Shown piece after piece: positions 16,527 to 24,895 of a stretch of 64,000 nucleotides of DNA. This DNA comes from Mediterranea sp. (in: CFB group bacteria) (GTDB taxonomy: Bacteria > Bacteroidota > Bacteroidia > Bacteroidales > Bacteroidaceae): the NCBI GenBank assembly GCA_031287715.1, contig JAITSN010000020.1, forward strand, positions 22,085 through 86,084. The letters are read 5' to 3'. The notes beneath the pieces were generated by a model. The model worked only from the letters and a program-made list of their open reading frames with translations. It was not told the origin of the DNA and made no database searches. The translations under genes were made by a program, and so were the position numbers. The first letter of the stretch is position 1. Each line of letters starts with the position of its first letter.

Positions 16527-16534
16527 TATTTTTG
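16527..16534 (+). promoter_or_regulatory. -7 box TATTTTTG upstream of the PBP1A gene
   Basis: TATTTTTG matches TAnnTTTG 27 bases before the PBP start at 16562. No clear upstream TTTG box is present. Confidence 0.45.
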
Positions 16535-16561
16535 TAACACATGATTTTACCTTAAATACAG

Positions 16562-18886
16562 ATGATTAAAAAAATAGTAATCGGGTTGTGGATATTCCTT
16601 GCGGCCGTGGTATTGGTTACCGCAGGTATTTTTGTTGCCATCTCCAAAGGATGGATCGGTTATATGCCCCTGGTGGAAGAACTTGAAAACCCGTCTTACA
16701 AATTCGCGACGGAAATTTATTCCGAAGACGGGAAAGTATTAGGCACGTGGTCGCTCGAAAAGGAGAACCGTGTGTACATCGGCTACGACGAATTGTCTCC
16801 GCACATCATCCATGCGTTGATTGCCACGGAAGACATCCGCTTCGCCGAACACTCCGGTATTGACGTGAAAGCGCTGGTGCGCGCGGTGGTCAAACGCGGG
16901 CTGCTGATGCAGTCGCAGGCGGGCGGCGGAAGCACCATTACGCAGCAATTGTCGAAGCTGCTGTTCTCGCCCCGTGCGGAAAGCGTGACCGAACGCGTTT
17001 TGCAAAAGTCGATCGAGTGGGTCATTGCAGTCAAGCTCGAGCGCTACTACACCAAAGAGGAAATACTTTCCCTCTACCTCAACAAGTTTGACTTCCTCAA
17101 CAATTCGGTGGGAATCAAAACGGCTTCGTTCACCTACTTCGGCGCCGAGCCTAAGGATTTGAAGATAGAAGAGGCGGCCACGCTCGTGGGGATGTGCAAG
17201 AACCCCGCCCTCTACAATCCGCTGCGCTTCAACGAGCGGGCAAAGGGCCGAAGGAACGTCGTGCTCCGCCAAATGCTGAAAGCGGATTACATCACGCAGC
17301 AGGAGCATGACTCGTTGAAGAACCTCCCGCTTACGCTGAAATACAACCGGGTGGATCACAAAGAAGGCCCGGCGGCTTACTTGCGCGAATACCTGCGCGG
17401 AATCATGACTGCGCAGAAACCCGAAAAGAAAAACTACCGCGGCTGGCAGCAGCAAAAGTTTTATGAAGACTCTGTGGCGTGGGAAACAAGCCCGCTTTAT
17501 GGCTGGTGTGCCAAGAATAAAAAGAAAGACGGAACCAACTACAGCATCTATACGGATGGGCTGAAGATCTACACAACCGTCAACTCGCGCATGCAACAGT
17601 ATGCCGAAGAAGCGGTAACCGAACATCTGGGCGGCCATCTGCAAAGCCGCTTCTTTGCCGAAAAGGCGAAGAAGAAAACAGCCCCGTACTCCTGGCGCCT
17701 GCCGCCGGAAAAAGTAAACGAGATACTGAACCGTTCGATCAAGCAGAGCGACAGGTACCGTTCGATGAAGGCCTCGGGAATCTCCGAAGCTGCCATCAGG
17801 AAGGCATTTGATACGCCGGAACCCATGTCCGTATATACCTGGAACGGAAACAAGGACACGATCATGACGCCGCTGGATTCGATAAAATACTACAAGCATT
17901 TCCTGCGTACCGGATTCATGTCTATGGATCCCGTGACGGGGCACGTGAAGGCATACGTGGGTGGCCCCAACTATACATATTTCCAATATGACATGGCTAT
18001 GGTCGGCCGCCGGCAGATCGGGTCTACGGTGAAGCCGTTTGTGTATGCCCTGGCTATGGAGAACGGCTTTACGCCTTGCGACGAGATACGCAAAATAGAA
18101 CAAACATTCATCACAGAAGCCGGCGAGCCGTGGAGTCCGCGAACATCCGACCCGAAGAAACGCTATGGCGAAATGGTTACACTGAAATGGGGATTGGCAA
18201 ACTCGGACAACTGGATCACGGCCAACCTGATGAGCAAGCTCAATCCCTACAGCTTGGTACGGCTGATCCATGATTTCGGGGTGCTGAACCAGCAGATCGA
18301 ACCGGTGATCTCCCTTTGCCTCGGCCCCTGCGAGATTTCCGTCGGCGAAATGGTGAGCGCCTATACGGCTTTTTCCAATAAAGGTATCCGTGTGGCCCCG
18401 CTGTTTGTTTCGCGGATTGAAGACAACGACGGAAATGTGCTGGCAACCTTCACCCCGCAAATGGAAGAAGTGGTCAGCGCGTCGAGCACGTACAAGATGC
18501 TGACCATGCTTCGCGCCGTGATCAACGAAGGTTCGGGCGGACGCATAAGACGCAACTACGGCATCACCGTCGATATGGGCGGCAAGACCGGCACGACGAA
18601 CTACAATGCCGACGGATGGTTTATGGGCTTTACCCCGTCGCTGGTTTCCGGCGTTTGGGTGGGCGGTGAAGAGCCGGACATACACTTCGATACAATGGCC
18701 GACGGACAGGGAGCTTCCATGGCCCTTCCCGTTTGGGGATTGTATATGAAGAAAGTCTTTGCCGATAAAACATTGGGCTACGAGCAGTCGGAAACATTCC
18801 AGATACCCGAAGACTTCCACCCCTGCGGCAACAAAGAAGAAGAGGATAGCCCGACCCAAGGGCTTGACGGCCTGTTCGACCGGTAG
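16562..18886 (+). CDS. class A penicillin-binding protein (PBP1A-like)
   Basis: A 774-residue bifunctional peptidoglycan synthase anchored by one N-terminal helix (about 5-27). The glycosyltransferase 51 domain has ATE90DIRFAEHSG and GGGSTITQQLSKLLF, with Glu90 the expected catalytic residue. The transpeptidase domain has the active serine in S488TVK, the SDN motif in ANSDNWIT, and K675TGTTNYNADGWF. All key residues are intact. An insert of about 100 residues between the two domains is common in Bacteroidetes homologues. It has its own -7 box, and kdsB follows 21 bases later, so two envelope genes are probably co-expressed. Confidence 0.95.
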   Translation: MIKKIVIGLWIFLAAVVLVTAGIFVAISKGWIGYMPLVEELENPSYKFATEIYSEDGKVLGTWSLEKENRVYIGYDELSPHIIHALIATEDIRFAEHSGIDVKALVRAVVKRGLLMQSQAGGGSTITQQLSKLLFSPRAESVTERVLQKSIEWVIAVKLERYYTKEEILSLYLNKFDFLNNSVGIKTASFTYFGAEPKDLKIEEAATLVGMCKNPALYNPLRFNERAKGRRNVVLRQMLKADYITQQEHDSLKNLPLTLKYNRVDHKEGPAAYLREYLRGIMTAQKPEKKNYRGWQQQKFYEDSVAWETSPLYGWCAKNKKKDGTNYSIYTDGLKIYTTVNSRMQQYAEEAVTEHLGGHLQSRFFAEKAKKKTAPYSWRLPPEKVNEILNRSIKQSDRYRSMKASGISEAAIRKAFDTPEPMSVYTWNGNKDTIMTPLDSIKYYKHFLRTGFMSMDPVTGHVKAYVGGPNYTYFQYDMAMVGRRQIGSTVKPFVYALAMENGFTPCDEIRKIEQTFITEAGEPWSPRTSDPKKRYGEMVTLKWGLANSDNWITANLMSKLNPYSLVRLIHDFGVLNQQIEPVISLCLGPCEISVGEMVSAYTAFSNKGIRVAPLFVSRIEDNDGNVLATFTPQMEEVVSASSTYKMLTMLRAVINEGSGGRIRRNYGITVDMGGKTGTTNYNADGWFMGFTPSLVSGVWVGGEEPDIHFDTMADGQGASMALPVWGLYMKKVFADKTLGYEQSETFQIPEDFHPCGNKEEEDSPTQGLDGLFDR

Positions 18887-18907
18887 GATTTAAAAAGAAT
18901 ACAAACT

Positions 18908-19690
18908 ATGAAAGAAAAGAAAGATCGGCAGGGCGTAACATTTATCGCCGTCATCCCGGCCCGTTACGCCTCAACGCGTTTCCCGGCCAAGCCGCTGGCC
19001 ATGCTGGGAGGAAAACCTGTGATCCGGCGGGTGTACGAACAGGTTTCCGGTGTCTTCGACCAGGTGTATGTGGCTACGGACGATGTGCGCATCCAGGAGG
19101 CCGTTTGCGCTTTCGGCGGTAAGGTTGTGATGACTTCCGCCGACCATACCAGCGGCACCGACCGCTGCTTTGAAGCCTATACGAAAGTGGGCGGAGGCCG
19201 CGATGTGGTGGTCAATATACAGGGCGACGAACCCTTTATCCAACCCTCGCAACTGCTGGCCGTAAAGGCATGTTTCGACGACCCCGCCACGCACATCGCC
19301 ACGCTGGTGAAACCTTTTACGGCCGATGATCCGTTTGCCGCGCTGGAGAATGTCAATTCCCCCAAGGTTGTGCTCAATAAAAACATGAATGCGCTTTACT
19401 TCAGCCGTTCGATCATTCCCTACCGGCGGAATGTGGAAAAGAAAGACTGGCTCAAAAGCCATACCTACTACAAACATATCGGGCTGTATGCCTATCGCGC
19501 AGAGGTGCTCAAAGAAATCACCGCATTGCCTCAATCGCCGCTGGAGTTGTCGGAATCCCTCGAGCAATTGCGCTGGTTGGAAAACGGCTATACCATTAAA
19601 GCCGGAATAACCCAGGTGGAAACCATCGGGATTGATACTCCGGAGGACTTGGCCCGCGCCGAAGAATTTCTAAAGCTGCAATCTTTATAA
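18908..19690 (+). CDS. kdsB: 3-deoxy-manno-octulosonate cytidylyltransferase (CMP-KDO synthetase)
   Basis: A 260-residue enzyme activating KDO with CTP for lipid A core synthesis in the cytoplasm. The N-terminal nucleotide-binding motif IPARYASTRFPAKPL, the central SADHTSGTDRCFEA and NIQGDEPFI are the family signatures. The length is normal. It follows PBP1A closely and ends at a strong terminator 30 bases downstream. Confidence 0.95.
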   Translation: MKEKKDRQGVTFIAVIPARYASTRFPAKPLAMLGGKPVIRRVYEQVSGVFDQVYVATDDVRIQEAVCAFGGKVVMTSADHTSGTDRCFEAYTKVGGGRDVVVNIQGDEPFIQPSQLLAVKACFDDPATHIATLVKPFTADDPFAALENVNSPKVVLNKNMNALYFSRSIIPYRRNVEKKDWLKSHTYYKHIGLYAYRAEVLKEITALPQSPLELSESLEQLRWLENGYTIKAGITQVETIGIDTPEDLARAEEFLKLQSL

Positions 19691-19719
19691 ACCACCGCAC
19701 AGCGCGCGCTACCCAAAAC

Positions 19720-19766
19720 AAAACACCCCGGTTTTGAATTTTACTTCAAAACCGGGGTTGTTTTTA
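19720..19766. terminator. terminator after kdsB, usable in both directions
   Basis: A perfect 14-bp stem (19725-19738 with 19745-19758; ACCCCGGTTTTGAA arm) has a 6-base loop, an A-rich run before it and TTTTT after it. It sits between convergent kdsB and the DUF4878 lipoprotein gene. Confidence 0.9.
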
Positions 19767-19790
19767 TACCAAAAGCGCAGGCCTGCCGAA

Positions 19791-20195
19791 TTACTTTCTG
19801 ACTACCATTTTCCAGACGCCGTCTTTCTTGACCATCTCATAGTCTTCATCATCCGTAGTTCCATCGCCATACGTTTGTTTCAGTACCACTTCGGCTTCAT
19901 TTCCGTCTGCCGATATGTCTTCCGAAACAATTTCGATGCGCTTTAGCCCGCCTCTTTTATCAATCTCTTTTTTGCCTTTTTCCCGAAGCAGGGCTGCCAG
20001 CATTTCTTTTTGTTCTTTGACTTGTTCCTCCGTAGTATTTTCGTCAAAGGCAATACCATCTATAAATTTGCCGTATTGGCCATCCGCAATATATTGCGCA
20101 TATTTCTTGGCGGCTTCGCCCGGTCCGGCAGAGGAGCAAGCGGCAAAGAGGCCCGGAAGGAGTACCAGCAGACTGAAATAGATCATTTTCTTCAT
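19791..20195 (-). CDS. small lipoprotein, DUF4878-like
   Basis: A 134-residue lipoprotein with lipobox LFAAC (Cys about 20). The mature part starts with PGEAAKKYAQYIADGQYGKF, a helix, and ends in strands closing with DGVWKMVVRK. This is the NTF2-like arrangement of DUF4878, a family frequent in Bacteroides. Its role is unknown; NTF2-like lipoproteins often bind small ligands or help folding. It follows the YiiX-type lipoprotein gene by 32 bases on the same strand, so they are probably co-transcribed. Confidence 0.75.
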   Translation of the reverse strand: MKKMIYFSLLVLLPGLFAACSSAGPGEAAKKYAQYIADGQYGKFIDGIAFDENTTEEQVKEQKEMLAALLREKGKKEIDKRGGLKRIEIVSEDISADGNEAEVVLKQTYGDGTTDDEDYEMVKKDGVWKMVVRK

Positions 20196-20227
20196 AAGTT
20201 TCTGTTTTTAAAGTTGATATTCATGTT

Positions 20228-20839
20228 TTAGAAATAATAGATCAGATAAAGCAAAGCGTTTTGTTGTATATCGCTGGGAAAAAGGTAATTGCCGCTCATC
20301 CCCGGAACACTTATCCGGCTGATCCTTCCTTCGGGAAGGTCGATGCCTTGCCGCCTGTAAACAAAGTCAATCAGTTCGGTGCAATACATTCGGGAGGTGT
20401 CGTTCAGGTTGTATTGGTGATCAAATAATATTCCGGCACGGTATAACCGGATGGCGGCGCAAGCGGCTCGGCGGCATAGGGTGGGGGAGATGGAGAGCCG
20501 CATTACGGCGCCGGTCGTGGCCCGTTTTTTATGGAAGAACAAGTCCAGCTCTTCCATCTTGATCCGGTCCGGGTTTTCTTCGCCGTCCGGCTCGCCGGGA
20601 ACGGCATGTACCACCTTCCACCTGTTGTTTTCTTTCACTACGATACCTGTATGGGAATAACTCCCCGCCTTATCGGCTGCAACGACAGCCCGGCTGACAA
20701 GCCCGGTGCCGCGGCGGAAAACAAGGTCGCCTTCTTGCAGCGACTCCAATGGGAAACCGGCCGGCAGCCCGCCTTCTTTCTTTCTGCATCCTGAGGCCAG
20801 GAACAAAAAGAGGATCAACGTGTACAGCGGGAACTTCAT
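20228..20839 (-). CDS. YiiX-type permuted NlpC/P60 papain-like lipoprotein
   Basis: A 203-residue lipoprotein. The start at 20839 gives a signal peptide with lipobox LASGC; a start at 20866 would add nine residues and spoil it. The permuted papain-like (YiiX/YebB) motifs are LQEGDLVFRRG, SYSHTGIVV with the catalytic His, and MYCTELIDFVY with the catalytic Cys. Members are thought to act on amide or thioester bonds in the envelope or on lipids; the substrate here is unknown. It lies 31 bases after the acyl-CoA ligase stop, so it may belong to the same transcript. Confidence 0.8.
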   Translation of the reverse strand: MKFPLYTLILFLFLASGCRKKEGGLPAGFPLESLQEGDLVFRRGTGLVSRAVVAADKAGSYSHTGIVVKENNRWKVVHAVPGEPDGEENPDRIKMEELDLFFHKKRATTGAVMRLSISPTLCRRAACAAIRLYRAGILFDHQYNLNDTSRMYCTELIDFVYRRQGIDLPEGRISRISVPGMSGNYLFPSDIQQNALLYLIYYF

Positions 20840-20870
20840 GCGTTGCGATGCCCGGTGTCTTGCCATCCGT

Positions 20871-22526
20871 TTAGCCTTTGGCTTCCTGATAGAGGAAGCG
20901 CTTGATGCTTTTCTTTGGCGTTTTCTCGAATTCTTCGGGATATATCTTCATTTTGGATAGCCGGCTGTACGCAGGAAGCATGGTGTTGAGCAATACCCGG
21001 TTCTCTTCCATGACGCCTTCGATGTCTTCCGTTTTCAAGCCATGCGCAAAGGCATCGTCGAAGTCGGGATACACCAGCCCCACCAGCTTGTCGTTTTGTT
21101 GCACGACGATGCTTTCGGCCACGTAGGGCAGGTTGTTCAGTTTGTCTTCGATTTCTTCGGGGTAGATGTTTTGCCCGCTCGCCCCAAGCAGCAGGTTCTT
21201 GCTGCGCCCTTTGATGGTGACATTTCCCTTTTCGTCCATCACCGCGAGGTCGCCGGTATGCAGCCAACCGTCCTCAAGAACGGCGGCGGTGGATTCTTCG
21301 TTCTTGTAATAGCCCAGCATCACGTTAGGCCCTTTGCATACGATCTCGCCGACGATACGGGCCGGATCGGAAGATAATATCTTGACGTCCATGCGCGGCA
21401 CGGCTTTGCCGCACGACCCCGGCTTGAAAGATTTCCAGTCTTCGTAGCAAATGATCGGCCCACATTCGGTCATGCCGTAGCCTACCGTATAAGGAAATTC
21501 GATCATCTTCAGGAAATGTTCCACATCCTGATTGAACGCGGCCCCCCCAACGATGACCGCGATAAAGTTGCCTCCGAAGGCCTGGATAACTTTTTCGCGT
21601 ACCGACGCTTTGATCTTGTCATTAATAATAGGTACTCTCAGCAGTACTTTCATGGTGGGTGTTTGCAGCTTGGGCAGCACATTTTTCTTGATGATCTTCT
21701 CTATGATGAGGGGAACGGCGATGACCAAGTTCGGTCTTACTTCGGCAAACGCCTGGAAAATGATCTTCGGGCTGGGCGTCCGGGTGAGGAAGAAGATTTG
21801 GCAGCCGATAGAAAACTCATACAGAAATTCAAACGCGAGACCATACATATGTGCCATAGGAAGGATCGAAACGATCTTATCGCCGGGTTTCAGCGGGAGG
21901 ACTTCAAAGGCAAAGGACACGTTGGACCATAAACTCCGGAAGGGTAGCATCACCCCTTTGGAGAAGCTCGTCGTTCCCGATGTATAGTTGATAACGGCCA
22001 GCTCTTCCGCTTCTTCCTTATGGTAACAGACGTGTTCGGCTCGGAAATTCTTGGGATATTTCTTGCCGAACATCTCGTTGAGGTGTTCCCTGGCGTGCGT
22101 CAGCCTTTTGCTTCTTGAAATCAGAATCGAAAAATCCTGCACAGCCATAATGCCTTCCAGCAACGGCATGGCCGCTTCGTTCAGGTTCTCCCACGCCATC
22201 TCTCCCACGAACAGGAGTTTGGCCTCGGAGTGATTCACGATATTGTGCACATTGTCGGCTTTAAATTCGTGTAAGATCGGAACGGCTACTGCTCCGTAGG
22301 TAAGGGTGGCCAGAAAGGCAACCCCCCAATGCGAACTGTTACGGCCGCATATCGCGATCTTATCGCCTTTCACGATGCCGCTTTCTTCAAAGATAATGTG
22401 TATCTTTTCTATTTTCCGTGCTACATCTTTATATTGAAGCGTAGCTCCGTTGTAATCTGTCAGGGCGTTTAAGTCCCAATTCCTTTTGATGCTGTTTTCG
22501 ATATAAGCATTGAAACGTTGTTCCAT
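20871..22526 (-). CDS. AMP-forming long-chain acyl-CoA synthetase family protein
   Basis: A 551-residue ANL-family ligase activating a carboxylate (probably a fatty acid) with ATP and CoA. The P-loop is INYTSGTTSFSKGV; other motifs are YGMTECGP (A5), GWLHTGD (A7) and GRSKNLLLGASGQNIYPEEIE (A8), and a C-terminal Lys lies in TPKKSIKRFL (A10). The start at 22526 is chosen because a consensus promoter predicts transcription from about 22548; the alternative ATG at 22538 would leave almost no leader. The substrate chain length cannot be read from sequence. Confidence 0.9.
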   Translation of the reverse strand: MEQRFNAYIENSIKRNWDLNALTDYNGATLQYKDVARKIEKIHIIFEESGIVKGDKIAICGRNSSHWGVAFLATLTYGAVAVPILHEFKADNVHNIVNHSEAKLLFVGEMAWENLNEAAMPLLEGIMAVQDFSILISRSKRLTHAREHLNEMFGKKYPKNFRAEHVCYHKEEAEELAVINYTSGTTSFSKGVMLPFRSLWSNVSFAFEVLPLKPGDKIVSILPMAHMYGLAFEFLYEFSIGCQIFFLTRTPSPKIIFQAFAEVRPNLVIAVPLIIEKIIKKNVLPKLQTPTMKVLLRVPIINDKIKASVREKVIQAFGGNFIAVIVGGAAFNQDVEHFLKMIEFPYTVGYGMTECGPIICYEDWKSFKPGSCGKAVPRMDVKILSSDPARIVGEIVCKGPNVMLGYYKNEESTAAVLEDGWLHTGDLAVMDEKGNVTIKGRSKNLLLGASGQNIYPEEIEDKLNNLPYVAESIVVQQNDKLVGLVYPDFDDAFAHGLKTEDIEGVMEENRVLLNTMLPAYSRLSKMKIYPEEFEKTPKKSIKRFLYQEAKG

Positions 22527-22554
22527 TTGTCTGCACATTTAATGTTGGCTTGTG

Positions 22555-22585
22555 CAAATATATGTCTTTATCCGATTCAAGCAAA
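22555..22585 (-). promoter_or_regulatory. promoter for the acyl-CoA synthetase gene
   Basis: On the minus strand TTTG (22585-22582), 19 nt and TATATTTG (22562-22555) match the Bacteroidetes promoter consensus fully. Confidence 0.8.
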
Positions 22586-22697
22586 TAATCCATAAGCAAA
22601 AATTTAATGCGGCCAAATGAAGCATATATATAATGTATCAATATGAAATTTCTTGGCCGCCAAACATTATGCTAAAATGAAAAACTGTCTCAACCCA

Positions 22698-22990
22698 GTT
22701 AACGACACTTAGACGGCGTATTTGCTCCGTCAATTGAATTTACGGCGCTTAGACGGCGTATTTATCCCGTCAACAAAGTTGATGGCACTTATATTTTGTA
22801 TTTATCCCGTCAACAGAGTTGATGACTTTTATATTTTGTATTTGTTCCGTCAACAGAGTTGATGACTTTTATATTTTGTATTTGTGCCGTCAACAGAGTT
22901 GATAGCGCTTATATTTTGTATTTGTCCCGTCAACAGAGTTGATGGCGCTTATACAATAATATTTGTTCCGTCAGATCAACTTACGGGGCT
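22698..22990. repeat. tandem array C, 40-bp period, 7 copies plus a partial one
   Basis: Units start at 22698, 22738, 22778, 22818, 22858, 22898 and 22938, with a degenerate partial copy near 22979. Each has a dyad around TCAAC-AGA-GTTGA (with CGTCAAC and GTTGATG in the best copies), then TTATATTTTGTATTTGT. The outer copies are the most diverged (TCAATTGAATTTA in the second). It fills the divergent gap between the promoters of the acyl-CoA synthetase and the leucine operon; nothing else is seen in that gap. Confidence 0.95.
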
Positions 22991-23117
22991 TTTATAAAAA
23001 TAAATGGTGATAGTAAACCTGGTAAATAACAAATAATAAAGTCTATGATGCTTGAATGTAATTTCGATTTGATTTTTATAAAATAAAGTTTATTTTGATA
23101 GGGAAATGACGTTTTCC

Positions 23118-23147
23118 TTTGCAGATTAAAAATAATATTTACCTTTG
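23118..23147 (+). promoter_or_regulatory. promoter of the leucine operon
   Basis: TTTG (23118-23121), 18 nt and TACCTTTG (23140-23147) are a full match to the Bacteroidetes consensus. Transcription should begin near 23154, giving a leader of about 215 nt before leuA. Confidence 0.85.
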
Positions 23148-23181
23148 CAACGATAAAATAAAAAAGTTAATACTAAGATTA

Positions 23182-23262
23182 ATGGATGTTTTTATAGGTA
23201 TTCAGTTTTGCGATATGATCCTCCTACCGGTAATGCCGGCCGGAGGTGAGTATCGCATATAG
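23182..23262 (+). CDS. leuL: leucine-operon leader peptide rich in Ile, Leu and Val
   Basis: A 26-codon frame begins about 28 nt after the predicted transcription start and stops at TAG 23260-23262. Eight of its 26 residues are Val, Ile or Leu: V3, I5, I7, I13, L14, L15, V17 and I26. The dense block I-L-L-P-V (codons 13-17, 23218-23232, ATC CTC CTA CCG GTA) lies in the 5' arm and loop edge of the leader hairpin, which is where control codons lie in classical attenuators. It is too short for most gene finders. Its role is inferred from position, composition and the alternative RNA structures downstream. Confidence 0.75.
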   Translation: MDVFIGIQFCDMILLPVMPAGGEYRI

Positions 23263-23328
23263 CTTTAAGTATAAAGACGTGCAGGATAATGAAGGCCTTT
23301 CTCACTTCCAAGTGTGAAAGGTTTTTTT
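23210..23328 (+). promoter_or_regulatory. transcription attenuator of the leucine operon
   Basis: Three competing RNA structures can be drawn. Hairpin 1: GCGATA (23210-23215) with TATCGC (23251-23256), CCTCC (23220-23224) with GGAGG (23242-23246), and CCGG with CCGG inside. Antiterminator: GGAGGTGAG (23242-23250) with CTCACTTCC (23301-23309), nine pairs including one G-U. Terminator: CCTTTC-t-CACTT (23296-23307) with AAGTG-t-GAAAGG (23310-23321), then seven T. The antiterminator uses bases of both hairpins, so they exclude each other. A ribosome stalled at codons 13-17 would block hairpin 1, free GGAGGTGAG and let RNA polymerase read into leuA. Confidence 0.8.
23296..23328 (+). terminator. 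intrinsic terminator in the leu leader
   Basis: A stem of about 10 pairs with a T-T mismatch is followed by TTTTTTT at 23322-23328, ending 41 bases before the leuA start. A terminator placed between a promoter and its operon is the hallmark of attenuation. Confidence 0.85.
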
Positions 23329-23369
23329 ATGAGTGAATCGGAATGAGAATATATTAAAACAATAAAGAA

Positions 23370-24866
23370 ATGAGTGACAGATTATTTGTTTTCGATACAA
23401 CATTGCGCGACGGCGAACAGGTGCCAGGCTGCCAATTGAACACAGTAGAGAAGATCCAGGTGGCAAAAGCGCTGGAAGCGCTGGGAGTAGACGTGATCGA
23501 GGCTGGTTTTCCCGTGTCCAGCCCGGGAGATTTCAATTCGGTGATCGAAATATCGAAAGCGGTGACGTGGCCGACGATTTGCGCCCTGACCCGCGCCGTG
23601 CAGAAAGACATCGAGGTGGCGGCCGAAGCGCTGCGGTATGCAAAACGCAAGCGGATCCACACGGGCATCGGTACGTCCGACTCCCACATCAAATATAAGT
23701 TCAATTCAAACCGCGAAGAGATCATCGAACGCGCGGTTGCCGCGGTGAAGTATGCGCGCCGGTTTGTGGACGATGTGGAGTTTTATGCAGAGGATGCAGG
23801 GCGTACGGACAACGAATACCTGGCAAGGGTGATCGAAGCCGTGATCGGGGCGGGAGCCACCGTTGTGAATATTCCCGATACGACGGGCTATTGCCTGCCG
23901 GACGAATATGGCGCGAAGATCCGGTACTTGGTCGAGCATGTGGGCAATATTGATAAGGCGGTCATCTCTACCCATTGTCATAATGATTTGGGCATGGCGA
24001 CGGCAAATACGATGAGTGGCGTGCTGAACGGCGCCCGCCAAGTGGAAGTCACGATCAACGGCATCGGCGAGCGCGCCGGAAACACGGCCCTGGAAGAAGT
24101 TGCCATGATCTTGAAAAGCCACCACGAGATACAAATCGAAACCAACATCAACACACAGAAGATCTATCCGGTGAGCCGCATGGTCTCAAGCCTGATGAAC
24201 ATGCCGGTACAGCCGAACAAAGCGATTGTGGGGCGCAATGCTTTCGCACATTCTTCGGGCATCCATCAAGACGGGGTGCTGAAGAATATGCAAACGTATG
24301 AGATCATCAACCCGCGCGACGTGGGCATCGACGACAGCTCGATTGTGCTGACGGCCCGCAGCGGCCGCGCGGCGTTGAAGCACCGCCTTTCCGTTCTGGG
24401 CGTGGAGCCATCCATAGAGAAGCTGGACGAGATCTACGAGCAGTTCCTGCGGCTGGCCGACCGCAAGAAAGACATCAACGATGATGATATTTTGGTGCTG
24501 GCAGGAGCCAACCGCAGCCAGAACCGCAGGGTTAAGATGGAATACCTGCAAGTGACCAGCGGCGTGGGCGTGCGCTCGGTAGCCAGCCTGGGACTGAATA
24601 TTGCAGGCGAAAAGTTTGAAGCCGCCGCCGGTGGAAACGGGCCGGTGGATGCCGCGATCAAGGCGCTGAAAAAGATCATCGACCGCCAAATGACCCTGAA
24701 AGAGTTTACCATCCAGGCCATCAGCAAAGGCAGCGACGACGTGGGCAAGGTACACATGCAAGTGGAATATAACGACCAGATGTATTATGGCTTCGGAGCG
24801 AATACGGATATTATCGCCGCCTCGGTGGAAGCCTACATTGATTGTATAAACAAGTTCGTGAAGTGA
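23370..24866 (+). CDS. leuA: 2-isopropylmalate synthase
   Basis: A 498-residue enzyme that condenses 2-oxoisovalerate with acetyl-CoA, the first committed step of leucine synthesis. The TIM-barrel part has [15 protein letters not shown] at the N-terminus and the metal-binding [15 protein letters not shown]. The C-terminal LeuA-dimer domain (about 385-498), which binds leucine for feedback inhibition, is present. It is the first structural gene after the attenuator. The length is normal. Confidence 0.95.
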   Translation: MSDRLFVFDTTLRDGEQVPGCQLNTVEKIQVAKALEALGVDVIEAGFPVSSPGDFNSVIEISKAVTWPTICALTRAVQKDIEVAAEALRYAKRKRIHTGIGTSDSHIKYKFNSNREEIIERAVAAVKYARRFVDDVEFYAEDAGRTDNEYLARVIEAVIGAGATVVNIPDTTGYCLPDEYGAKIRYLVEHVGNIDKAVISTHCHNDLGMATANTMSGVLNGARQVEVTINGIGERAGNTALEEVAMILKSHHEIQIETNINTQKIYPVSRMVSSLMNMPVQPNKAIVGRNAFAHSSGIHQDGVLKNMQTYEIINPRDVGIDDSSIVLTARSGRAALKHRLSVLGVEPSIEKLDEIYEQFLRLADRKKDINDDDILVLAGANRSQNRRVKMEYLQVTSGVGVRSVASLGLNIAGEKFEAAAGGNGPVDAAIKALKKIIDRQMTLKEFTIQAISKGSDDVGKVHMQVEYNDQMYYGFGANTDIIAASVEAYIDCINKFVK

Positions 24867-24895
24867 AAGAAAAAATAAACAAAACATTGACTCTT

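Noticed and set aside
16739..18859. 706-codon open frame on the minus strand
   Set aside because: Antisense to PBP1A; no signal peptide or domain, and PBP1A motifs are intact.
23118..23369. T-box or other metabolite riboswitch upstream of leuA
   Set aside because: No T-box sequence or specifier-loop layout is seen; a translated leader with branched-chain codons and alternative pairing explains the region better.
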